A DNA stretch of 15,711 bases from HO2-45-28 sp964412115 (GTDB taxonomy: Bacteria > Patescibacteriota > Minisyncoccia > HO2-45-28), in contig CAYPMM010000022.1 of NCBI GenBank assembly GCA_964412115.1, positions 1 to 15,711 of the forward strand, given 5' to 3'. Below are positions 6,052 to 12,616 of this stretch, one piece after another. Both the position numbers and the translations under genes were made by a program. Each line of letters starts with the position of its first letter. The first letter of the stretch is position 1. Below the pieces are notes generated by a model, which saw only the letters and a program-made list of their open reading frames with translations, did no database searches and was not told where the DNA came from.

Positions 6052-6487
6052 ATACCAGGCCCAGTTCATTTGCCGATATTTTTTTCAAACTTGCCGTATT
6101 TTTGATTTTGATTGAAATGTCTCCGGCGCTCTGCGTGTCCCCGGTAAGTTTCTTAAAGACCGCGGAATTAAGCGGAAAATTAATGTTGATAATTTCAGCT
6201 TTGTCGGGAAGAGTATAAATTTTATTGTCCGTAGCTCCTTCGCTAAACGTAACGCCCTTGAATAATACCGCCCTGCCGGATTCAAAATATACCCCGTACT
6301 GCGAAGAATCTTCGGAGGCCAAAGTTTTGGTCCGGGCCTCGCGTATCAGGGACACAACCGATTCAACCGCGCCGTCCAGCAAAACAACGTTTTGCACTTT
6401 GGTAAAAGAGCCGATGGACAAAACGGCTAAAAGAGTGAGTATGGCCAGAGCCACCAGTATTTCTAAAGCAGTTAAACCCTTTTTCAT
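6041..6487 (-). CDS. Minor pilin, GspH/FimT-like
   Basis: The 148-residue protein begins MKKG, then LTALEILVALAILTLLAVLS, a textbook class III prepilin signal with a very short basic leader and Glu at mature position 5. The helix runs to about 55 and contains the REARTKTLAS segment, resembling the N-terminal helix of FimT/GspH proteins (SEARxxAxxxx). A beta-rich head follows. It overlaps the pilC stop by four bases (ATGA), so translation is probably coupled, and it overlaps the start of the next pilin gene. Being first of the four pilin-like genes supports the H/FimT position. It could instead be a generic pilin with no strict subtype. Confidence 0.8.
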   Translation of the reverse strand: MKKGLTALEILVALAILTLLAVLSIGSFTKVQNVVLLDGAVESVVSLIREARTKTLASEDSSQYGVYFESGRAVLFKGVTFSEGATDNKIYTLPDKAEIININFPLNSAVFKKLTGDTQSAGDISIKIKNTASLKKISANELGLVYVE

Positions 6488-7695
6488 ATTCCGGACGTAA
6501 GCGAATAAAGGGGCTGAATCATGGAAATCGCGAAAAAACCGACCACGACGCCCATGGTTATCATCAAAACGGGCTCAATAACGGTTGAAAGCGTCTTGGT
6601 TGACTGCGAAACATCCTCTTCAAAAAAGTCGGCCAGGCGCGAAAGCATTTCCGAAAATTTTCCGGTCTCCTCCCCCACCGACATCATTTCTCCGACCAAT
6701 AGGGGAAATAAATTGCTGTTTTTAATAAAAATCTGGGAGATTTGGTTTCCTTTTTGTATTTCCTCCTCCGCCAAAACAAGGACTTTTTTAAATTTCGGAT
6801 TTTGGATAACCTCTCCCGTTACCCGCAGAGCTTCAACAATGTCCACGCCCGAACCTATCAGCGAGCCCAGGGTTCTTGAGACTCTGGCGGAATTTACTTT
6901 TTTAATAAGACTTGAAACAACCGGTGTTTTTAAAAGAACGGCCGATAAAAAGTTTTTACCTCCGTCGCTTGAAGCAGCCGTAATAATGGCGCCCGCAAAT
7001 GACACGACGACAACCAGAGACAAAAGCCATTTTTCAATCAAAAACTTGCTCACCAAAACGACAAAGGCGGTCGTGGACGGGAGTTCAACCTCCAGTTCTT
7101 CAAAAGTCTGAATAAGAGTCGGAACGACATAAACCATCATAAGGATTCCAATGACAACCATCGCCGAAAGTATTACCGCCGGATACGCCAGAGCGCCCCT
7201 TACTTTCCGGCGAAGGTCATAGTCCCGCTCCAGCTGTTGGGCGACAAGTTTTAAAGCCTCGTCAAGCTTGCCTGACGCTTCACCGGCTTTAACCATGGCT
7301 CTGAAAAGCGGAGAAAAAATATTCGGCTTGTCTTCCATCGCCTTGCTTAACGCCCGGCCCTTTTTCACCTCCTGCCCCATATCCTCAAGGGTTTTGCGCC
7401 AAGCGCTGTTGTCGGTCTGGCGCGAAAGAACGTCCAGGCTTTTTACCAGCGAGACGCCCGCAGAAACCATGACCGCCAAGTTCCTGGCAAAAACCATTTT
7501 TTCCTGCATCGGCACGCGCCCGAACAAAGACGCGAGCCGCAAAAACGGCGCCTTTATCCGTTCTTCTTTGTGGCTAAGCAAAAAGTAGCCCTCTTTTTTT
7601 AAAATTCCGGCAAGCTCGTATCTATCCGAGGCCTCCCTGTGGCCGCTCAACTCCTTTCCGGCGAGATTTTTCGCTTGAAAATAAAAAACGGGCAT
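6484..7695 (-). CDS. pilC: PilC, type IV pilus inner-membrane platform protein
   Basis: PilC is the polytopic platform (GspF family) that the PilB ATPase works on to extrude pilin subunits. The 403-residue length is normal. Two GspF repeats are visible. The first, at about 66-190, starts EKMVFARNLAVMVSAGVSL. The second, at about 269-391, contains ARVSRTLGSLIGSGVDIVEAL and GEETGKFSEMLSRLADFFEEDV. Membrane helices lie at about 168-192, 220-242 and 369-393. The N-terminal cytoplasmic segment (1-60) is the usual FYFQAKNLAGKELSG type. It begins 6 bases after pilB and overlaps the next pilin gene by ATGA. Confidence 0.95.
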   Translation of the reverse strand: MPVFYFQAKNLAGKELSGHREASDRYELAGILKKEGYFLLSHKEERIKAPFLRLASLFGRVPMQEKMVFARNLAVMVSAGVSLVKSLDVLSRQTDNSAWRKTLEDMGQEVKKGRALSKAMEDKPNIFSPLFRAMVKAGEASGKLDEALKLVAQQLERDYDLRRKVRGALAYPAVILSAMVVIGILMMVYVVPTLIQTFEELEVELPSTTAFVVLVSKFLIEKWLLSLVVVVSFAGAIITAASSDGGKNFLSAVLLKTPVVSSLIKKVNSARVSRTLGSLIGSGVDIVEALRVTGEVIQNPKFKKVLVLAEEEIQKGNQISQIFIKNSNLFPLLVGEMMSVGEETGKFSEMLSRLADFFEEDVSQSTKTLSTVIEPVLMITMGVVVGFFAISMIQPLYSLTSGI

Positions 7696-7701
7696 GTTTT
7701 T

Positions 7702-9450
7702 TTACTCGCTGGTTACGCGCATAATTTCTTCCAACGTCGTAATGCCCTGAACGGCTTTTATTATTCCGTCTTCAAACATGGTGGTCATTCCCTCTTTTCT
7801 CGCCTGTTTCTCCACCTCGTCGGATGTTGCCCGGCGTACGGTCATTTCTTTAATCGTTTCGGACATTTCCAAAACCTCATGAATGCCCACCCGGTCTTTG
7901 TAACCGTCGGGACAGTCATCGCTTGGAGACGGATGATAAAACTTAATGTCTTTCCATGAATCTTTCGGTTTAATGACTTTTTCTTTTCTTAAAATTTCAA
8001 TCAGTTTGTCCGGGTCAACCCCCTTGCCGAAATCCTGAATTTTGTCGGCAGTGAGCGTATACGGAGCGTCGCGCTTGCAAAGTCTCCTTACCAAACGCTG
8101 GGCTATGATTACATTTACGGTTGAAGCAATCAAAAACGGCTCAACTTTCATCTCAAGAAGGCGGGGCAGGGCGCCGGCCGCCGAGTTGGTATGTAGCGTC
8201 GAGAGCACCAAATGTCCCGTAAGCGCGGCATTTATCGCCAAAGACGCGGTTTCGTTGTCGCGTATCTCGCCGACCATTAAAATGTCCGGGTCCTGGCGCA
8301 AAATTGAGCGAAGGCCGTTGGCAAACGAAAAACCGATATCCGGCCTGACTTGAGACTGGTTGACTCTGGGAATCTGATATTCAATCGGGTCTTCAACGGT
8401 TGATATGTTTACCGCGGGCGTATTTAAAATTTCCAGAACCGTATAAAGAGTGGTTGTCTTTCCGGAGCCGGTGGGGCCTGTCGCCAAAATCATTCCGACC
8501 GGCTTTCGTATGGCGCGCTCGATTTTTTCCAGTCCGTCTCCCCTGAAACCAAGCTGTTCCAAGGTAAAACCGCGCGTATTTTCCGGCAAAAGCCTCAAAA
8601 CCGCCTTCTCTCCGTTATAAACCGGGATGACCGATACTCGAAACGAAACTTTTTCTTCCCCGTTTTCTATCCTGAATCTTCCGTCTTGCGGCAGTCGGTG
8701 CTCGTCAAGTTTGAGATTGGACAAAACTTTTATGCGGGCGATTATCCCCGAAGCCACCTGTCTCGGCAAAACCATGGCATCGTGCAGAATTCCGTCAATG
8801 CGGTATCTGACCAAAACCTCTTTTTCTTCCGGCTCTATGTGGACATCTGAGGCGTGCTGAACTATGGCGTGTCTCAAAAGAGTGTCCACGATGCGGACCA
8901 CGGGAAGGTCCTCGGATATTTTCTTTAAATCTTCCGCGCTGGCCTCTTCTCCGGCTTCAGAGACGGGTATAAGCGAGTCGGTTTCTTTTTTTATTATTTC
9001 GCCGAATTCGGCCTCAAGAGTCTTTTGATATTGGCGCAGGACGTTGGTAATTGAAGCCTTGCTGGTCAAACGCGGCTTTATTTTCAGCCCGGCTTTTTTC
9101 TTAATGAAATCAATCGCCTCCAAATCTTCGGGGTCAAGCATGGCCACCTCCAAAGCTCCCCCTTCCAAGCGGTAAGGAACAATGTTGTGGTTTCGGGCTA
9201 CCGGCTCCGGTATGACTTCCAAAACCCTCGGATCTATTTTTTCCTGTTCAAGGTTGACGAAAGGCACTCCCAAAATATAAGCGTGAAGACGGCGCAGGTC
9301 GTCGTCCGAAACTTTTCCTTCCTCAACCAAAACATCCCCGATGTTTTTGCCGGTTTCGGAGGCTTTCTTCTCGGCTGAATCAAAATCTTCCTTTGAAACC
9401 AGTTCGGAATCAAGAATAAAAAGCTTTAAACGCTCCGGTTCAATGCGCAT
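7702..9450 (-). CDS. pilB: PilB, type IV pilus extension ATPase
   Basis: PilB is the hexameric cytoplasmic ATPase that powers pilus extension (GspE family). In 582 residues the N-terminal GspE domain (about 1-150) is followed by N2 (about 180-290) and the RecA-like core. Walker A is GPTGSGKT at 325-332. The Asp box is around STVEDPIEY at 350-358. Walker B is DPDILMVGEIRD at 387-398. The His box is TGHLVLSTLHTNSA at 411-424. The usual zinc tetracysteine is half lost: only Cys458 (LCKRD) and Cys513 (DDCPDGYKDR) remain of the two CxxC pairs. The PilB N-terminus and arrangement before pilC exclude PilT. It starts 8 bases after the response regulator with no ribosome site. Confidence 0.95.
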   Translation of the reverse strand: MRIEPERLKLFILDSELVSKEDFDSAEKKASETGKNIGDVLVEEGKVSDDDLRRLHAYILGVPFVNLEQEKIDPRVLEVIPEPVARNHNIVPYRLEGGALEVAMLDPEDLEAIDFIKKKAGLKIKPRLTSKASITNVLRQYQKTLEAEFGEIIKKETDSLIPVSEAGEEASAEDLKKISEDLPVVRIVDTLLRHAIVQHASDVHIEPEEKEVLVRYRIDGILHDAMVLPRQVASGIIARIKVLSNLKLDEHRLPQDGRFRIENGEEKVSFRVSVIPVYNGEKAVLRLLPENTRGFTLEQLGFRGDGLEKIERAIRKPVGMILATGPTGSGKTTTLYTVLEILNTPAVNISTVEDPIEYQIPRVNQSQVRPDIGFSFANGLRSILRQDPDILMVGEIRDNETASLAINAALTGHLVLSTLHTNSAAGALPRLLEMKVEPFLIASTVNVIIAQRLVRRLCKRDAPYTLTADKIQDFGKGVDPDKLIEILRKEKVIKPKDSWKDIKFYHPSPSDDCPDGYKDRVGIHEVLEMSETIKEMTVRRATSDEVEKQARKEGMTTMFEDGIIKAVQGITTLEEIMRVTSE

Positions 9451-9458
9451 GGGCGGTA

Positions 9459-9833
9459 TTATTTAAAAAAACCTTTAACCTTTGCCAAAACTTCATCAAG
9501 CGAGTAGTTGGTTTTTACCAGAAAAGATTTCGCGCCGAGTTCCATCATACGGTTTACATCCTGGCTTGACTCAAGGTTGGTCAAAACCATTACCGGAATT
9601 CTGGACAGTTCCGTGTCGCCGGACAAAGCTTCCATAACCTCAAAACCGCTTTTCCTCGGAAGGATTATGTCCAAAATGACCAAGTCGGGCTTTTTCTCTT
9701 TCACCAGCCTCAAGCCGGTTTCGCCGTCTACCGCCGAATATATTTCAAATCCGTCGGATTCAAGGGCCTGCGACAAACTTTTCGCCAAAGTCAGGTCATC
9801 TTCCAAAATAACTATTTTCCCTTTTTTTTCCAT
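9459..9833 (-). CDS. Receiver-only response regulator
   Basis: This is a 124-residue stand-alone CheY-like receiver domain. It has acidic pocket residues Glu11-Asp12-Asp13, phosphoacceptor Asp55 (LVILDIILPRKSG), Thr85 (VMVLTN) and Lys107 (FLVKTN). There is no DNA-binding or other output domain, so signalling must go through protein contact or a further partner. It lies 44 bases after the histidine kinase gene and 8 bases before pilB, so kinase, receiver and pilus motor are one unit. I infer that it adjusts pilus assembly, by analogy with CheY-like regulators of twitching (PilG/PilH type), but the target is not shown by sequence. Confidence 0.9.
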   Translation of the reverse strand: MEKKGKIVILEDDLTLAKSLSQALESDGFEIYSAVDGETGLRLVKEKKPDLVILDIILPRKSGFEVMEALSGDTELSRIPVMVLTNLESSQDVNRMMELGAKSFLVKTNYSLDEVLAKVKGFFK

Positions 9834-9877
9834 ATTTTTAAGTTATTAAAATTATTAAACGATAAAATCGACCCATG

Positions 9878-10825
9878 TCAGCTGATAGACGGCAGACTGA
9901 ACCAAAAAATACTGCCCTTTTTATCTTCGGAAGAAAATCCCATCTCTCCTCCTGACGCTTCTATGTACGCTTTGGAGATGAAAAGGCCGACGCCAAGCCC
10001 TCCGGAACGGTATCTAAAGACATTGTGCGAACGGAAGAATCGGCTGAATATTTGTTCGCGGTCTTCGGTTGGAATCCCTGAACCGTGGTCGCTTATCCTC
10101 CAAAAATTTTTTCCTCTTTTTTCAAAAACTTCTATTTTTACGCTGCTTCCTCCGGGACTATAGCGCAAAGCATTTTCCAAAAGATTACTTATGACAAACC
10201 CGAGTTTTTTGGGGTCGGCAAAAACAACACTGCCGGTTTTTGCCTCTAAGTCCACTTTTATGTTTGAGGCCCTGGCGAAAGAATCCAGATTTTGGATTAT
10301 TTTTCCGGTCATTTCTGCAAGCGATATTTTCTCGGGCTCAAGGTCTATTTTTTTATCTTCAATCCGCCGGACCTCAAGAAGCGTGTTGATTATGCGTATC
10401 ATTTTTTCATTTTGTTCGCCTATTAGAGAAAGGACGGAATAGGAGTCGCCGTTATTCCCGGCGCGGTTTGGCTCCGACCTCAAAAGGTCGAGACTCCACT
10501 TTACCGCGGACAATGGGGAGCGCAGTTCGTGCGACACTATGCTCACGAATTCCGATTTTAAACGCGAAGCTTCAACGATGTTTTCAAAAGAGCGGACGAT
10601 TACGTACCCGATAACGAAAAGAAGCGCTGAAACCAAAAGAACGATGAGGGCCGCGATTTCGGGCTCGGAATATCTGCGCGCCACCGCGTCGGTGGCTAAA
10701 ATCGCGGCGATAATCAAAACGCCCATGACTATAAAAAGAAAATGCGGGCACTGCCAAAGGCCGACGCCGGAAGCATCGCACCTTTTTTTGACGTTTAGCG
10801 CTCCCATGAATTTAAACATAGCCAT
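9878..10825 (-). CDS. Membrane sensor histidine kinase linked to the pilus operon
   Basis: The 315-residue kinase has two adjacent membrane helices (about 28-48 and 56-77) with only a short loop between them, so there is no large outer sensor domain and no HAMP. The HisKA dimerisation domain has phospho-acceptor His99 (SIVSHELRSPLSAVKWS). The HATPase domain has N-box NLLENALRYSP (214-224), G1 DHGSGIP (246-252), F-box FSRFFR (260-265) and G2 GGLGVGLF (275-282). All catalytic motifs are intact. The cytoplasmic N-terminus carries Cys16 and Cys26 (C-x9-C-P-H) just before helix 1. It is the first gene of the leftward unit. Start codons at 10825, 10819 and 10807 are all possible, because a TATAAT lies only 4 bases before the first. 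Confidence 0.92.
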   Translation of the reverse strand: MAMFKFMGALNVKKRCDASGVGLWQCPHFLFIVMGVLIIAAILATDAVARRYSEPEIAALIVLLVSALLFVIGYVIVRSFENIVEASRLKSEFVSIVSHELRSPLSAVKWSLDLLRSEPNRAGNNGDSYSVLSLIGEQNEKMIRIINTLLEVRRIEDKKIDLEPEKISLAEMTGKIIQNLDSFARASNIKVDLEAKTGSVVFADPKKLGFVISNLLENALRYSPGGSSVKIEVFEKRGKNFWRISDHGSGIPTEDREQIFSRFFRSHNVFRYRSGGLGVGLFISKAYIEASGGEMGFSSEDKKGSIFWFSLPSIS

Positions 10826-10829
10826 ACTT

Positions 10830-10835
10830 ATTATA
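10830..10835 (-). promoter_or_regulatory. Candidate -10 element for the kinase-pilus operon
   Basis: A perfect TATAAT on the minus strand lies 4 bases before the first possible kinase ATG. A transcript starting 6-7 bases downstream would have almost no leader, or would use the ATG at 10819 or 10807. No good -35 lies at 16-18 bases (TTTAGC is the nearest), so the promoter is weak, needs an activator, or is not real. Confidence 0.4.
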
Positions 10836-10895
10836 TAGTATCATAAACCGCCGCTAAAATTCGTCGTTGAAGCGCAACACTTTAAATAAGAAGGC

Positions 10896-11183
10896 GCGTA
10901 ATCCCGCCGAACGCCTTGCGGAAAAGCCGTAGAAAATTGAGATTTTTTGCTAGGAAAAATAGCGGTCGGAAAACCCAGCCCTTTTGTGAAAACGACTGGG
11001 TTTCAAACTGCGAAAACCCCCAAACTAAGTTTTAGTTTAACCAAAACTTAGTTTGAAACCCCGTTTTCGCAGTTTGGGGATTTTAGCAAAAGGGCTGGGG
11101 CAAACGGGGTACCGCTTTATTTTTCCAAAGCAAAAATTCCAATTTTCAAGGTTTTGGAGCATTTAAGCGAGGCGGGATTACGC
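10896..11183. repeat. Long imperfect inverted repeat filling the divergent intergenic region
   Basis: The two halves pair over about 140 bases each. Perfect blocks are GCGTAATCCCGCC (10896-10908 with 11171-11183), GAAAATTG (10932-10939 with 11140-11147), GGAAAAAT (10953-10960 with 11119-11126), AGCGGT (10961-10966 with 11111-11116), CCCAGCCCTTTTG (10974-10986 with 11087-11099), AAACTGCGAAAAC (11005-11017 with 11063-11075) and CAAACTAAGTTTT (11021-11033 with 11043-11055). The central loop is 9 bases. The 23-base stretch after the outer block has equal length in both arms but has diverged. Weaker matches continue to about 10844 and 11238. It holds no ORF and has no second copy in this window. 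It could be a decayed MITE, an inverted duplication or a structured RNA. Confidence 0.85.
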
Positions 11184-11233
11184 TCGTTCTTGTTTTTGAG
11201 ACATTGCCTCAAAGTAGAATTCACCCCGCCGGT

Positions 11234-11262
11234 TTGACATCTTCGGGCGGCGGATATATAAT
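11234..11262 (+). promoter_or_regulatory. Full-consensus sigma70 promoter of nusA
   Basis: TTGACA (11234-11239), a 17-base spacer and TATAAT (11257-11262) match the consensus in all twelve positions. Transcription would start near 11269, giving a leader of about 44 bases before the nusA ATG at 11313. Confidence 0.9.
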
Positions 11263-11278
11263 GAAAACATCCTTAATT

Positions 11279-11301
11279 GTCCGCCGATGGCGGATTTTTT
11301 T
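11279..11301 (+). terminator. Terminator-like hairpin in the nusA leader (putative attenuator)
   Basis: TCCGCC (11280-11285), loop GAT and GGCGGA (11289-11294), with a possible extra G-T pair, are followed directly by seven T. This is a complete intrinsic terminator placed between the nusA promoter and the nusA start codon, ending 11 bases before the ATG. Bacterial nusA genes are known to be autoregulated through leader termination, so an attenuator is the simplest reading. Confidence 0.75.
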
Positions 11302-11312
11302 AGAAACACATT

Positions 11313-12539
11313 ATGCTAAGCGATTTAAAAACATTCCACGCCGCCCTAGAACAGCTTGAGGCCGAGCGCGGAATATCAAAAGAAAAAATAATTAATACCA
11401 TAGAGCTGGCCTTAGCCGCGGCCTATAAAAAAGACTACGGCAAGCGCGGTCAGATTATTAAAGCCAAGTTTGACGTTGCAAGCGGAAAGACCGATTTCTG
11501 GCAGGTTAAAATTGTCGTTGACGAGTCAATGCTCAAGCCCGATGAAGACGCCGGGGGCGAGGAAACAGCCGAGCTTGAAGAGGAAAAAACGCCAAGGCGC
11601 CTTGCCGAAGAAGAACGCGAGGAAGAGGCGCCGAGCGTTGAAAAAAAGGTCCGCTTCAATCCCGAGCGGCACATCATGATTGATGAAGCCAAAAAAATAA
11701 AAAAGGGGGTAAGCGCGGGCGAAGAGCTGGTTTTTAATCTTGAAGCCAAGGGGGACTACGGGCGCATCGCGGCCCAAACCGCGAAGCAAGTCATAATCCA
11801 GCGGATACGCGAGGCCGAGCGCGAATCGGTTTACGACGAATTTAAGAAAAAAGAGGGAAGCATAATTTCCGGACTGGTTCAGCGCATAGAAAACCACAGC
11901 GTCTTTTTGGATTTGGGAAGAATCACGGCCATATTGCCGCAAGACGAGCAAATGCGCGGCGAACGCTACCGCATCGGGGAAAGAATAAAAGCCCTCTTGT
12001 ACCTGGTGGAAAAAGCCCCGCGCGGAACAAATCTTTATTTATCGCGCACCCATCCGCAATTTCTGGTAAAACTTTTTGAAATGGAGGTCCCTGAAATGGC
12101 ATCGGGCGTCGTTGAAATCAAAAATGTCGCCCGCGAGCCGGGAGCGCGTTCCAAAATAGCCGTATTTTCATCCGCCCAGGGAATTGACCCGGTGGGTTCG
12201 GCTGTGGGCCAAAAAGGGGTGCGGGTTTCAACCGTCATAGCCGAACTTGGCGGAGAAAAAATAGACATTATAGAGTGGTCGGATGACCCGGAAGCTTTCG
12301 TTTCAAACTCACTTTCGCCGGCAAAAATTATTGACGTTGAAATGGACGAAAGAGATAAAACGGCAAGAGTAACCGTAGCTGAAGACCAGCTGTCGCTGGC
12401 CATCGGCCGGGGAGGGCAAAACGTCCGGCTTGCGGCCAAACTTACCGGCTGGAAAATAGACATCCGTTCGCGAAAAGGCGAATCCGTAGCGCAGGCAACC
12501 GAGGAAGGAGAGGTTTCAGGAGAAAAAATTGAAGAATAA
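11313..12539 (+). CDS. nusA: Transcription termination/antitermination factor NusA
   Basis: NusA binds RNA polymerase and nascent RNA, slows elongation and promotes hairpin termination. The 408 residues hold the N-terminal polymerase-binding domain (about 1-175), S1 (about 181-245), KH1 (about 255-330, GQKG at 299-302) and KH2 (about 335-385, GRGG at 365-368). The family signature region IDPVGSAVGQKGVRVSTVIAEL is present. An acidic, Glu-rich insert at about 76-110 interrupts the N-terminal domain. A short charged tail follows KH2, without the acidic repeats of E. coli NusA. The ATG at 11313 gives a standard N-terminus, but there is no clear Shine-Dalgarno. It is preceded by a strong promoter and a leader terminator. 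Confidence 0.96.
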   Translation: MLSDLKTFHAALEQLEAERGISKEKIINTIELALAAAYKKDYGKRGQIIKAKFDVASGKTDFWQVKIVVDESMLKPDEDAGGEETAELEEEKTPRRLAEEEREEEAPSVEKKVRFNPERHIMIDEAKKIKKGVSAGEELVFNLEAKGDYGRIAAQTAKQVIIQRIREAERESVYDEFKKKEGSIISGLVQRIENHSVFLDLGRITAILPQDEQMRGERYRIGERIKALLYLVEKAPRGTNLYLSRTHPQFLVKLFEMEVPEMASGVVEIKNVAREPGARSKIAVFSSAQGIDPVGSAVGQKGVRVSTVIAELGGEKIDIIEWSDDPEAFVSNSLSPAKIIDVEMDERDKTARVTVAEDQLSLAIGRGGQNVRLAAKLTGWKIDIRSRKGESVAQATEEGEVSGEKIEE

Positions 12540-12546
12540 AACCGAT

Positions 12547-12575
12547 TTGCCCGCAGTTAAGTTTTAACCTATACT
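12547..12575 (+). promoter_or_regulatory. Promoter of hppA
   Basis: TTGCCC (12547-12552), a 17-base spacer and TATACT (12570-12575) lie between the nusA stop and the hppA start. The remaining leader (12576-12616) is very AT-rich, with no Shine-Dalgarno. No terminator is seen after nusA, so read-through is also possible. Confidence 0.6.
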
Positions 12576-12616
12576 CATATTTATAAATTATTAACCTTAA
12601 TTTAAATTTTAAGCAT

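Noticed and set aside
6521..7111. Forward ORF of 196 codons inside pilC
   Set aside because: It is antisense to a clearly conserved pilC. The composition is Thr/Ser-rich, as expected from a shadow frame.
7702..9450. PilT retraction ATPase or GspE of a type II secretion system
   Set aside because: The long N-terminal domain and the pilC/pilM/pilN/pilO context identify an extension ATPase of a type IV pilus. No secretin or other Gsp genes are present.
10896..11183. CRISPR array or insertion sequence
   Set aside because: There are no regularly spaced direct repeats and no transposase ORF. The structure is one inverted repeat.
12540..12616. Intrinsic terminator after nusA
   Set aside because: Only a five-pair AT-rich hairpin is present, without a T-run. 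The stretch is better read as the hppA promoter and leader.
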